Below, one piece after another: positions 14,341 through 21,751 of a stretch of DNA of 22,767 bases. The notes under the pieces were generated by a model. The model saw nothing but the letters and a program-made list of their open reading frames with translations. It was not told where the DNA came from and made no database searches. This DNA is from JBBIRT01 sp037441725 (lineage in GTDB: Bacteria > Desulfobacterota > BSN033 > UBA1163), in NCBI GenBank assembly GCA_037441725.1, contig JBBIRT010000047.1, forward strand, positions 1 through 22,767. Direction: 5' to 3'. How positions within the stretch are numbered: position 1 is the stretch's first letter; every line of letters begins with the position of its first letter. The position numbers and the translations under genes are program-made.

Positions 14341-15642
14341 TCAATGTTTCATCATATTTGGTAAAAGTAATGAGATCTGAGGAAAAAGAACTAAAAGTGT
14401 AAGATGGGCAATATCAGAAAGGACAAAAGGCCATACCCCTCCAAAGATGGTTTTCACAGGAACATTGCTGGAGGATGAAAGGACAAAGACATTCAATCCA
14501 AATGGAGGCGTGATCAGACCAATCTCCATGCAACGAACCATAATCACTCCAAACCATATGGGATCGTATCCAGAAATCTGAATCACAGGAAAGATGAGAG
14601 GAAGCGTTAGGATCATGGCTGCAAAGATGTCCCAAAAACATCCAAGAATTAAATAGAAGATGATAATACAGATCAGAATGACGAATCTGGGAATTTGTAA
14701 ACCGATCACGAATTCGGAGAGCATCGCAGGCAAACGACTCACCGCTAAGAAACGCATAAAAACAAAAGCCCCGGTAATGAGAAGGACGATCATAGCGGTG
14801 ATTTGGGCTGTATCCTTGACAGATTGACTGAAATTTGATCGGGTTAATCTTCTGCTGATAAGACTAATGGTAATAGCTCCAAAGGCCCCAAGGGCTCCTG
14901 CTTCTGTGGGAGTAAAAATTCCTGCATATATCCCACCAATCACGAATAGAAACAGAAGCAGCATGGCCCAGACCCCTTTTAGGGAATAGATCTTCTCCCT
15001 AAACACGGTCTTAGGAGCGGCAGGGCCCAGGGTGGGTTTAAATCGACACATGATGTAAATGGTGATCGAATAAAAGATCACTTGCAGAATTCCTGGAAGA
15101 AATCCAGCCATATATAATTTCCCGATCGACTGTTCTGTAAGCAAGCCATAAAGAATAAATCCAAGGCTCGGAGGAATCATAATCCCGATGGTCCCTCCAG
15201 CGGCAATACAGGCAGAGGCCAATTTCTGATCGTATCTGAACTTCACCATTTCCGGATAAGCCACTTTTCCCATTGCCGCTGCAGAGGCATCACTTGACCC
15301 ACAGATGGCTGCAAAGGCCCCGCATGCAACAGTGGTTGCAATGGCTAACCCTCCCTTTATACTCCCAATCCATTTGTTGGCTGTGTTGTAAAGATCTCCA
15401 GCAATCCCCGTAAGAGAAACCACAATGCCCATGAGGATGTAAAGAGGGACACAGGCTAAGATATAGGAGGCAATTTGACTATAAGGCTCTGTCCCAAGGA
15501 TGGTAAAGGCCTTGGCAAAACCTTCAAGATAAATAAACCCTACAAAACCAGCAACAAGCATGGCTGTGCCCACCCAAATTCCCATAAAGATCATCAAAAG
15601 CATCAATCCTACACCAATTGCACCAATGAGATCTGGACTCAT
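14341..15642 (-). CDS. dctM: TRAP transporter large permease subunit DctM
   Basis: The large membrane subunit of a tripartite ATP-independent periplasmic transporter, 433 residues with about twelve hydrophobic segments. It couples Na+ or H+ entry to solute uptake. Typical DctM stretches are VPLYILMGIVVS, ACGAFAAICGSSDASAAAMG, AAGGTIGIMIPPSLGFILYG, YAGIFTPTEAGALGAFGA and LITPPFGLNVFVLS. ATG 15642 overlaps the dctQ stop in an ATGA junction, so translation is coupled. The substrate class, usually a carboxylate or sialic-acid-like anion, is set by the DctP partner and not visible here. Confidence 0.96.
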   Translation of the reverse strand: MSPDLIGAIGVGLMLLMIFMGIWVGTAMLVAGFVGFIYLEGFAKAFTILGTEPYSQIASYILACVPLYILMGIVVSLTGIAGDLYNTANKWIGSIKGGLAIATTVACGAFAAICGSSDASAAAMGKVAYPEMVKFRYDQKLASACIAAGGTIGIMIPPSLGFILYGLLTEQSIGKLYMAGFLPGILQVIFYSITIYIMCRFKPTLGPAAPKTVFREKIYSLKGVWAMLLLFLFVIGGIYAGIFTPTEAGALGAFGAITISLISRRLTRSNFSQSVKDTAQITAMIVLLITGAFVFMRFLAVSRLPAMLSEFVIGLQIPRFVILICIIIFYLILGCFWDIFAAMILTLPLIFPVIQISGYDPIWFGVIMVRCMEIGLITPPFGLNVFVLSSSSNVPVKTIFGGVWPFVLSDIAHLTLLVLFPQISLLLPNMMKH

Positions 15643-16133
15643 TTCTTCTCCTCTACAATCGATTTTACTGTTTTAACAATCAACACTAAAAACGTTAAGA
15701 AATAACCAAAGGTCAATAGGAGGACAAAGGGGCCTTCAGGAATCCTTAAGACATATGTTCGAATATCCAGCTTTTCTCCTTCTATGTATCGATTGATCAA
15801 GGCAGGGACGATAAAAGCGCATATGATTCCAGTTAGGATATAATTAATGACATCAATCGTTTTATTGGTCTTTTTTGAAAACATATTAGTAATGATATCC
15901 ACGCGGATGTGACCGGATTTCAAGGTACACCAGGCCAGGCTCAACCCTGCAACGCTGACCATTAAAAGTTCGGTCATCTCCATACTCCCTAAGATCGGAC
16001 GATCGAATAGGTAGCGTAGGATGACATCGGCAGTGGTAAGCATCATCATGACCACAATGGTCATTAATGAAACAAAGCTCACGATGTCAATGATTCCCAT
16101 CGATACCTTTGCTGGAGTAAATTTCTTAGACAT
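15639..16133 (-). CDS. dctQ: TRAP transporter small permease subunit DctQ
   Basis: The small membrane subunit of the TRAP transporter, 164 residues with four predicted membrane helices (about 15-40, 50-68, 90-110 and 130-155). Family landmarks are DVILRYLFDRPILGSMEMTE, which matches the R-Y-x-F ... W/S-x-E-x-T pattern, and CTLKSGHIRVDI, matching the 'GH..vd' motif. ATG 16133 has GGGAGGG only 3 bases before it. The gap to dctP holds a hairpin (16151-16190). Confidence 0.93.
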   Translation of the reverse strand: MSKKFTPAKVSMGIIDIVSFVSLMTIVVMMMLTTADVILRYLFDRPILGSMEMTELLMVSVAGLSLAWCTLKSGHIRVDIITNMFSKKTNKTIDVINYILTGIICAFIVPALINRYIEGEKLDIRTYVLRIPEGPFVLLLTFGYFLTFLVLIVKTVKSIVEEKK

Positions 16134-16150
16134 TTACCCTCCCATCATTG

Positions 16151-16190
16151 CTCCCTTGCTCACCTCCATTTGAAGAGGAGAGCAAGGGAG
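16151..16190 (-). promoter_or_regulatory. Hairpin between dctP and dctQ
   Basis: A perfect 11-bp inverted repeat (CTCCCTTGCTC at 16151-16161 and GAGCAAGGGAG at 16180-16190) extends, across an A/A mismatch, by four more pairs (CCTC 16163-16166 with GAGG 16175-16178). It fills most of the 64-bp gap between the TRAP binding-protein and permease genes. No T-run follows on the minus strand, so it looks less like a terminator than a 3'-end-protecting stem that would let dctP message outlast dctQM. The role is inferred. Confidence 0.68.
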
Positions 16191-16197
16191 ACGTAAT

Positions 16198-17235
16198 CTA
16201 CTTGTTTGCCTGAATGATCTTCTGGTAGCCTTCATAAATCTTTTTGGCCGGCCATCCTTTGGTTTCAAGTTCTCCTAACAGCTTCTCATTTGCCGGTCTT
16301 GCCCAATCCAACCAAACCTGGATTTCAGAGGGGTTAAGCACAGTAATACTATGTCCCTTCTGCTTGATCTGAGCAATGGCATTCTCAACCAGATCCACAT
16401 CCCATTTCAAGGACTCCTCATTCGCCCATTCATAGACCTCTACAATCACTTTCTGGATATCTGGAGATAGGGTATTCCACATCTTCGTATTCACTGCAAA
16501 ACCAATGGGAGCAGCCCCACCTGCCCCTTCGCCAAAGAGGGTATGATATTTAAACAACTCCATCAGTTTAAACTCGTGGGCAGCAGCAATGTGAAGGAGA
16601 TGTCCCTCAGCCACCCCTCTTTCCAGAGCGCTATACCAATCAGGCGGTCCTAATTGGAGAACAGCTGCATTGACCAGTTTGAATTGATCTGCCAGCATGG
16701 GATCGCCGATGATTCTCATCCCCTTCATGTCTTGAGGGGTTTTGACAGGTTTTTTTATTAAATGAAGATGGTTTGCTGGCATGGCTCGAATGGCAATCCA
16801 TTTGACATTGCTCTTTTCAAACTCTTTGTTAAATTCAGGGTACTGCTTTAACATCTCCCTGAAGATCTTAGAGGTCTTTATCATATTCGGAAGACCTGTA
16901 AAGGGCATCCCAAGAATCCTGTTGACTTCTTGAGTGGGTTGAGGAACAAAGAGTGAAATATCCGTAATTCCTGAACTGATTCCCCTAAAGGTTTCAGGAT
17001 ACTTTAATAAGGATTGAGAAAAGTAACAATTGACCTTGACCTTGCCATTGGTCTTCTCTTCAATCATTTTGGCTGCCTGTTGATGGATCTTACCAATCCC
17101 TATTCCAGGAGGACCCCAATCATTAAATTTCAACTCGATGACCTTTTCCTGGCCTAAGACAGATCCAACATGAGTAGAAATGACTAACCCCATCCCCAAC
17201 ATCAACGAAATTAAAACTAAACCAGCTCGTCTCAT
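16198..17235 (-). CDS. dctP: TRAP transporter solute-binding protein DctP
   Basis: Periplasmic receptor of the TRAP system, 345 residues. The signal peptide is clear: MRRAG, a hydrophobic core (LVLISLMLGMGLVIS), and a likely cut after VLG before QEKVIELKF. The mature protein shows the DctP order: HQQAAKMIEEKTNGKVKV, a strand-helix with ISSGITDIS, then KTPQDMKGMRIIGDP, which carries the Arg that usually salt-bridges the substrate carboxylate, and WYSALERGVAEG. ATG 17235 has AGGAGGT at 4-6 bp. It is the first TRAP gene, 128 bp after hypA, the widest gap in the block. A carboxylate substrate is likely from the family; its identity is unknown. Confidence 0.95.
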   Translation of the reverse strand: MRRAGLVLISLMLGMGLVISTHVGSVLGQEKVIELKFNDWGPPGIGIGKIHQQAAKMIEEKTNGKVKVNCYFSQSLLKYPETFRGISSGITDISLFVPQPTQEVNRILGMPFTGLPNMIKTSKIFREMLKQYPEFNKEFEKSNVKWIAIRAMPANHLHLIKKPVKTPQDMKGMRIIGDPMLADQFKLVNAAVLQLGPPDWYSALERGVAEGHLLHIAAAHEFKLMELFKYHTLFGEGAGGAAPIGFAVNTKMWNTLSPDIQKVIVEVYEWANEESLKWDVDLVENAIAQIKQKGHSITVLNPSEIQVWLDWARPANEKLLGELETKGWPAKKIYEGYQKIIQANK

Positions 17236-17363
17236 AAAACACCTCCTGTTTCCTATTGATTTGATTCCTAATTTTATTTAACCCTTCCCTCTTCATTCAC
17301 AACGCTTTTCACTCACCTCCTTTTTCTCTTTCAAACTTAGATGATAAAGATTCATCCTCTCCT
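17236..17363 (-). other. Intergenic region hypA-dctP with an orphan strong ribosome-binding site and a 12-codon frame
   Basis: This 128-bp gap is long for the block. On the minus strand it contains AAAGGAGGTGA (about 17323-17313) that serves no annotated gene. A GTG directly after it (17312) opens a 12-residue frame (MKSVVNEEGRVK) ending in TAA at 17276-17274. The 3-bp spacing is shorter than usual. It could be a leader peptide, a decayed gene start or chance. I see AT-rich sequence before dctP (TAAATAAAATTA) but no convincing promoter or operator. Confidence 0.3.
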
Positions 17364-17738
17364 TTAGACCACATCAATCGACTTAATCTTAAGATCTTTA
17401 CCCTGAACAATTTCAGTCTTATTACTCTTGCATCGAATACAGCTAAATAGAGGCACTCGATAATGCCATTCAGGGTCAATCTCTTTGTACTCGACCCCCC
17501 CCAAATAGGAACACTCCTTACACCTTATCTTCGTCTCCACCCTTTCCACATTAAATTCCATATTTCGTGCAATGGTCTCAGTGGCAAATGCTCCAATAAG
17601 AAATGTTAGCTGCTCTACATTGACAAGGCAAATCTCTCCAACCTCCATTTGCACCCGAAGGACTTCTTTCGCTCCATTCTTCTGGGCCACATCAAGGATC
17701 GTTTTTAAAATGGACTCCGCAAGGGCAGCTTCATGCAT
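17364..17738 (-). CDS. hypA: HypA-like nickel metallochaperone
   Basis: HypA binds nickel and zinc and, with HypB, delivers Ni to [NiFe]-hydrogenase precursors. This 124-residue protein has the required MHE N-terminus (His2 and Glu3 at the nickel site), the ES-IL helix, VQMEVGEICLVNVEQLTF, and two zinc-binding CxxC pairs (CKEC and CIRC). Length is close to the family norm (about 115). ATG 17738 follows the split-ferredoxin frame by 3 bp with only a weak AAGAG upstream, so it may rely on coupling. No hydrogenase subunit, HypC, D, E or F is in the window, so the client is unknown; it may be encoded elsewhere, or the pair may serve another nickel protein. Confidence 0.9.
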   Translation of the reverse strand: MHEAALAESILKTILDVAQKNGAKEVLRVQMEVGEICLVNVEQLTFLIGAFATETIARNMEFNVERVETKIRCKECSYLGGVEYKEIDPEWHYRVPLFSCIRCKSNKTEIVQGKDLKIKSIDVV

Positions 17739-17741
17739 CTC

Positions 17742-17963
17742 TTAATGCCTACTTTCCCTCTCCATCCTCCTCCACATGGAGGTCAGATCAGGTTCAGGGA
17801 CAAATTCCCTTACCCTCACCATCGTAATTGCTTTCTGCGGACAGAGGTGAGCACACACCCCGCAACCTAAACATCGTTCGTCTTCAAGAAAGATGAAGTC
17901 GTCTGAGAGGTCAGGTTTATGGGGCCAATGATGCCATCGGGCATTGACAGGACATTTCTTCAC
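17742..17963 (-). CDS. Detached C-terminal ferredoxin part of the adjacent iron-sulfur protein (probably a broken gene)
   Basis: A 73-residue frame with one complete [4Fe-4S] motif, CLGCGVCAHLCP (about 31-42). It begins KKCPVNARW, which looks like the tail of a first ferredoxin motif (CxxCxxCxxxCP), and in this frame the codon just before the GTG is TGT, so the DNA reads C-V-K-K-C-P. Related iron-sulfur proteins carry a two-cluster ferredoxin domain directly after the CCxCCC region seen in the upstream gene. The GTG at 17963 overlaps the upstream TGA as GTGA, but no Shine-Dalgarno is present. It may be translated by coupling, or be the tail of a gene broken by a small deletion. Only one cluster can form. 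Confidence 0.6.
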   Translation of the reverse strand: MKKCPVNARWHHWPHKPDLSDDFIFLEDERCLGCGVCAHLCPQKAITMVRVREFVPEPDLTSMWRRMERESRH

Positions 17964-18919
17964 ACATAATTTGTTTTCATGGGTTGATAGGGATTACCCC
18001 AGCCCGTGACATTCTTAACATAACCGGAGAGCAAATCACAGCAGCAAGGACAACACATACAGATCGCCATTGCCCCTGCAGGATCTGTATTATTCCAGGT
18101 GGTGGCCACAAGCCCCTCATCAAAGGCCTCTTCCAAACGCTTTAGGGCCTCTTCCTCTGAAATAGGTGGATAGGCCTTTGCATGATCCCCAATGGCAAAA
18201 CAGACATCAATCCTGTGGTCACACTTCTGCTCCCTCACTCTACAGCCACAAAGGCGAAGAGCGACATGTACCCCATTCTTAAATGCCTCTCGGATCACCC
18301 CAGTCGTTGTTTCATAGGAAAGGACTCTTGAGCTTGAATCAATGGTCTTATCCAAAATCAGAGTCCTGCAGATAGGATATTTTGAAGGACTTCTCTCTGC
18401 GATGAACTGCTCAGCCCATACCTTGCTTGCAAGCTCCCGATAGGCCTTGCCCTCCTCGGTAACGTCATCCATCATATTCAAACGAGAAAGAGAATCTGCT
18501 GGTATTCTCCAGGCCATGCCTTCCAGTCTGTCTGTGGTATAGGCAAAGCCTGGAAAGATAGCCATGGTCCAGAGGCCCATTTGAAAATACTCTAATATCC
18601 CTGGCTCTCCTGGTTTTTCTCGCCACCGAATCGCGGCCCTCCGAACAAGCCCATCCAGAACCTCTTGAACCCTCCTTATATCTTTGCCAGACTCCTTTGC
18701 GATTTCCTCGGCTGTTTTCGGTCTCCCACCTGTAATAGGACACTCCAAACATTTACCGATCTCTGCCTCTTCAATGGTCGGGAAGAAGAATTTAAAGAGC
18801 TTCATGGCCTGAGGACCTCTTGGGGCGGCCAGTGGAGTTCGGGGGCGACTAAAGGCCTGCCTCAGTTCTTCATATACCCTTTCTTCCTCTGTCATCGGCT
18901 TCTCTCTTTTCGATTTCAT
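17960..18919 (-). CDS. Iron-sulfur protein with N-terminal winged-helix region and CxCR/CCxCCC motifs, C-terminally truncated
   Basis: A 319-residue protein. The N-terminal part (about 60-105) has a helix-turn-helix look (KTAEEIAKESGKDIRRVQEVLDGLVRRAAI). The middle holds LCGCRVREQKCDHRIDVC, then ISEEEALKRLEEAFDEGLV, and the end has ICMCCPCCCDLL followed by NPYQPMKTNYV and a TGA. This order recalls a family of anaerobe proteins in which this region is followed by a two-cluster ferredoxin domain; here that part continues in another frame (17742-17963) and seems to have lost its first cluster. ATG 18919 has AAGGA at 8 bp; ATG 18895 is an alternative with a poorer site. The role is unknown: an electron-transfer or redox-sensing partner of the neighbouring flavoprotein and ferredoxin is plausible. 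Confidence 0.78.
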   Translation of the reverse strand: MKSKREKPMTEEERVYEELRQAFSRPRTPLAAPRGPQAMKLFKFFFPTIEEAEIGKCLECPITGGRPKTAEEIAKESGKDIRRVQEVLDGLVRRAAIRWREKPGEPGILEYFQMGLWTMAIFPGFAYTTDRLEGMAWRIPADSLSRLNMMDDVTEEGKAYRELASKVWAEQFIAERSPSKYPICRTLILDKTIDSSSRVLSYETTTGVIREAFKNGVHVALRLCGCRVREQKCDHRIDVCFAIGDHAKAYPPISEEEALKRLEEAFDEGLVATTWNNTDPAGAMAICMCCPCCCDLLSGYVKNVTGWGNPYQPMKTNYV

Positions 18920-18941
18920 CGGACGGATCCTTTCAAACGAT

Positions 18942-19604
18942 TCATTTGTGTATTCCTTTCATCTCACTTCTAATAAATTCAATCCACTTCTCTATGCCTA
19001 AATTGCTACGGACGCTTGTCTTGAAAACAATTGGGACATTGACCAGGGCATCACTGACCATCTTATCAGGATCCACATTCACAAATGGAGCAATATCTAC
19101 TTTGTTAATGATGGCACAATCCGCCTCCTTAAAGATAGCCGGATGTTTGGCCACGATCTCCTCTCCCTCGCTCACGCTCACCACAATGACCCTTTTATGT
19201 TCCCCGAGATAGAAATCGCTTGGGCAGATAAGATTCCCCACATTCTCGATAAAAAGTAAATCAATTTCATTTAACTGGATCTGTTCCAGGGCATGCTGGA
19301 CCAAATGGGCATCAAGGTGGCACTCCTTGCCTGTATTGGTTGGGACAACAGGAATGCCAAGCTTTCTAAACCTGCTCGAATCAAACTCAGCGATCACATC
19401 TCCGGCGATGACGGCAATTTTAAATTCGTTTTTTAAATGAATGATGGCAGTTTCAATTAAAGAGGTCTTACCTGAGCCAATTGCTCCCATGACATTAAAG
19501 GCTTTTACCTTGGCCTCGTTGAGGACTTTCCTGTTATCCATACCGAGCCTTCTCGATGTTTCAATCACATCTTCTTCGATATTTAATCGGATGACATCAT
19601 GCAT
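18942..19604 (-). CDS. hypB: HypB-like GTPase for nickel insertion
   Basis: HypB is the SIMIBI-class GTPase that accepts nickel from, or passes it to, HypA during hydrogenase maturation. In 220 residues it shows the P-loop GAIGSGKTS (40-48), the metal-site Cys-His pair in GKECHLDA (Cys95, His96), the hallmark ENVGNLICPSDFYLGE, switch region VVSVSEGEE and the base-specifying NKVD. It lacks the His-rich or CxxCGC N-terminal nickel-storage part found in some homologues, so it is the short form. ATG 19604 has AGGAAG 4 bases upstream. It sits between the ferredoxin gene (87-bp gap with a small hairpin) and the iron-sulfur protein gene (22 bp). The usual hydrogenase client is absent here. Confidence 0.93.
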   Translation of the reverse strand: MHDVIRLNIEEDVIETSRRLGMDNRKVLNEAKVKAFNVMGAIGSGKTSLIETAIIHLKNEFKIAVIAGDVIAEFDSSRFRKLGIPVVPTNTGKECHLDAHLVQHALEQIQLNEIDLLFIENVGNLICPSDFYLGEHKRVIVVSVSEGEEIVAKHPAIFKEADCAIINKVDIAPFVNVDPDKMVSDALVNVPIVFKTSVRSNLGIEKWIEFIRSEMKGIHK

Positions 19605-19654
19605 ATTTCTTCCTCTCCCAATAAGAGATATACGATTAGATCATAAAAAATAGG

Positions 19655-19675
19655 CGTTTCTCAAAATGAGAAATG
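19655..19675 (-). promoter_or_regulatory. Small hairpin between ferredoxin and hypB genes
   Basis: TTTCTCA (19657-19663) and TGAGAAA (19667-19673) form a 7-bp stem with a 3-nt loop, extendable by one G-U and one C-G pair. On the minus strand it is followed after four bases (GCCT region) by ATTTTTTA. It could be a weak attenuator or processing site in the 87-bp gap; chance cannot be excluded. Confidence 0.35.
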
Positions 19676-19691
19676 TGAGGATCATGATGGG

Positions 19692-19916
19692 TTATAGCCC
19701 CCAGCACATTGGCACAGGGATCCATTTGTTTGGATCAACATAAATCGCCTTTTGTGGACAATCGATCTCACAGATGGCACAGAGCGTGCAATCCTCGGGA
19801 TATTGCACGATGGCCTTTTTACGTTCCTCATCCATCCCGATCACCTCCATTGGACAACTATCTATGCAGATCCCACAACCATTACATAGGGTTTCATCAA
19901 TTCTTTCAATTGCCAT
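19692..19916 (-). CDS. Two-cluster [4Fe-4S] ferredoxin (AprB-like partner)
   Basis: A 74-residue ferredoxin with two canonical motifs, CNGCGICIDSCP and CTLCAICEIDCP, so two low-potential [4Fe-4S] clusters are expected. The short C-terminal tail KWIPVPMCWGL is unusual for a plain ferredoxin and may contact its partner, as the tail of the adenylylsulfate reductase beta subunit does. I start it at ATG 19916 (AGGAGG, 8-bp spacing); an in-frame TTG at 19946 inside the flavoprotein gene has no site. It begins 13 bp after the flavoprotein stop, so the two are very likely subunits of one enzyme, with the ferredoxin taking or giving the electrons of the flavin. Confidence 0.92.
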   Translation of the reverse strand: MAIERIDETLCNGCGICIDSCPMEVIGMDEERKKAIVQYPEDCTLCAICEIDCPQKAIYVDPNKWIPVPMCWGL

Positions 19917-19929
19917 AATGGCTTCCTCC

Positions 19930-21702
19930 TTATTCCTCACCGGCAAATCGCATAGGATATCGGAATCGGTAAGGTTTCGAAAGGTCAGGCCACCACTCTT
20001 CAGGAAGAGGTTCTTTAACCAATTCCATAGAATCCTCTTTTCTTTTAATCTTAATTAAGGCCAGCCAATTGGGGTCATCTCTTTTAGGATAATCCTCTCT
20101 ATAATGGATGGCTCTGCTTTCGGTTCTGAATAGTGAGCTTCTTAACATCATTTCTATGCTTAGAATTCTGTTTCTGGTCTCATGGGCCAGACGGAGTTCG
20201 TGGACATCTTTAGCTGCTAATTTGGGTGAAATGTGATTCTTTAAAAACTCGATCATCGTCAGGCCGGCTTTCAATCGTTCTCCATGCTTTATGATCATCA
20301 TATAGTAGGGAATGATAAGATTTTGTAACTGTTGGTGAACCCAATGGGGATGAAAGCCTCCTTTTCGCTCTAAGGGGGCATAGATAGTTTGTTTTTGTTT
20401 TAATAATTCCTTCTGATCAATCTCAACCCACTGAGAGGTGGATGCATATTTTGCGGCCGAACGTCCTGCTCTGGCCCCTGTCACTGAGGCATTTCTTAGA
20501 CCAAATCCAAAGGCAGGGTAAGAAGCACCCACTGCTCCTGATCGGTAAACATCTCCAGCAGCAAAGAGCCCGGGAAGGCTTGTCGTACAATCTAAGCTGG
20601 TAGACGAAATCCCAACCCCTCCTCCAAAGATTCCATGTCCTGGCGTACTCTCAAGTCTTAATACGCCTGCATAGAGTCCACCTTTTGATAGATCCATCCC
20701 TACCCGTTCAAGCCTAAATTCAGTCTTTGAATCCTTGATGTCCCTTAGGGTTGCCTCCAGATCCTCGGGCCGGGCCATGTCAAGGTTATAGAAGATTGGT
20801 CCACGACCTTCATGGATGGCTTGGGCAGCTGTTAACCGTCCTACCCTATAACCTTCTGCATCTACATAGCTATCTATAAATGAGATATGAGGTCCATAGG
20901 AAATCCAGGTGGGGTATTTTGTAGGAATGGTATGGATGGTCTTACCCCTAAGGGAGATCCTCGTCTCTTCGTTCTTTTCGGAAACAAAGGCAGCTGCCCC
21001 AACGCAACTAAATTCCTTACCACAGATCTCTGCACCTGCTCGATAGGCCATGGCTTCACCATCATAGGATAAGAAACCCACGGGTGTCATGGCACCTGCC
21101 ATGTCAAATGTCCCATTTCCGGTACACATGATCGTTGCCTTGGCTAGGATTTGATAAAAATCGCCCTTTTGAGTATGAAATCCAATTGCCCCTATCACCA
21201 CCCCATCCTGTTTGAGCAATTCTGTGATCATGACTCGATCGACTATTTTTATCCCCAATCTTAGGGCTTGTCTTCTCATCGCTGGAAGGAATGTCCATCC
21301 TCTTCCCAAAAAACAACACTCAAGGGGGCCAAATCCGACAGGTCTTCCATAGATGAGGGGTTGACCATCCTCCTTCTCCTTGATCTTAATCCCCCAGGAT
21401 AAGAAGTCATGGTATCTCTCAATGGACTCTCTAAGGGTAACCTCTGTCCACTCTGGATTGTTTAAATACTCGCCCACCATGCGAATTCGATCCATCCATG
21501 CCGTCAGATCGTGCCCCCAGTCAGGATTAAAAACGGAATAATCTCCTTCGGCAAAGGCAGTGGAACCTGATCGACTCACATAGTTCTTATCAACGAGGGT
21601 GACTTCCACCCCCTCCTCTCGGGCCTTGATCGAAGCAAAGAGACCTGCCATCCCCCCACCAATTACCAAGACATCTGTTTTGATCTTCATCTCAGACGGC
21701 AT
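19930..21702 (-). CDS. FAD-dependent flavoprotein of the fumarate reductase / adenylylsulfate reductase alpha superfamily
   Basis: A 590-residue flavoprotein. The dinucleotide fold is at the N-terminus: VLVIGGGMAGLFAS (GxGxxG at 15-20) with Asp38 at the end of the second strand for the FAD ribose, then the flavin-contact segment SGSTAFAEGD (45-54). Later parts fit the family: ATIMCTGNGT, LPGLFAAGDVYRSG (second FAD motif, with GAVGASYPAFGFGL), and a helical C-terminus with RSSLFRTESRA-HYREDYPKRDD, which is typical of FrdA/SdhA/AprA/NadB. No signal peptide, so it is cytoplasmic. I cannot tell fumarate reductase, APS reductase or another acceptor from sequence; its pairing with a small ferredoxin, and no membrane anchor, resembles AprAB or a dedicated acid oxidoreductase. 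ATG 21702 has AAGGA at 7 bp. It is the first structural gene after the regulator (49-bp gap). Confidence 0.9.
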   Translation of the reverse strand: MPSEMKIKTDVLVIGGGMAGLFASIKAREEGVEVTLVDKNYVSRSGSTAFAEGDYSVFNPDWGHDLTAWMDRIRMVGEYLNNPEWTEVTLRESIERYHDFLSWGIKIKEKEDGQPLIYGRPVGFGPLECCFLGRGWTFLPAMRRQALRLGIKIVDRVMITELLKQDGVVIGAIGFHTQKGDFYQILAKATIMCTGNGTFDMAGAMTPVGFLSYDGEAMAYRAGAEICGKEFSCVGAAAFVSEKNEETRISLRGKTIHTIPTKYPTWISYGPHISFIDSYVDAEGYRVGRLTAAQAIHEGRGPIFYNLDMARPEDLEATLRDIKDSKTEFRLERVGMDLSKGGLYAGVLRLESTPGHGIFGGGVGISSTSLDCTTSLPGLFAAGDVYRSGAVGASYPAFGFGLRNASVTGARAGRSAAKYASTSQWVEIDQKELLKQKQTIYAPLERKGGFHPHWVHQQLQNLIIPYYMMIIKHGERLKAGLTMIEFLKNHISPKLAAKDVHELRLAHETRNRILSIEMMLRSSLFRTESRAIHYREDYPKRDDPNWLALIKIKRKEDSMELVKEPLPEEWWPDLSKPYRFRYPMRFAGEE

Positions 21703-21751
21703 CAGAAAATCCTTCTCCTGCTTTACTTTTAGTATCCATCCTCAAATTATC

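Noticed and set aside
17960..17966. TGA at the end of the iron-sulfur protein read as selenocysteine or by readthrough
   Set aside because: Continuing in the same frame after the TGA does not give the ferredoxin sequence; the ferredoxin tail is in another frame, so stop recoding would not help.
17960..17972. Programmed -1 frameshift joining the two iron-sulfur frames
   Set aside because: A -1 slip would give N-Y-C-V-K-K-C-P, but no canonical slippery heptamer or downstream structure is evident, and the first two cluster cysteines would still be missing; a deletion explains more.
19930..21702. Calling the flavoprotein adenylylsulfate reductase (aprA) outright
   Set aside because: The superfamily is clear and a ferredoxin partner follows, but I see no AprA-specific residue set, and sat or qmo genes are absent from the window.
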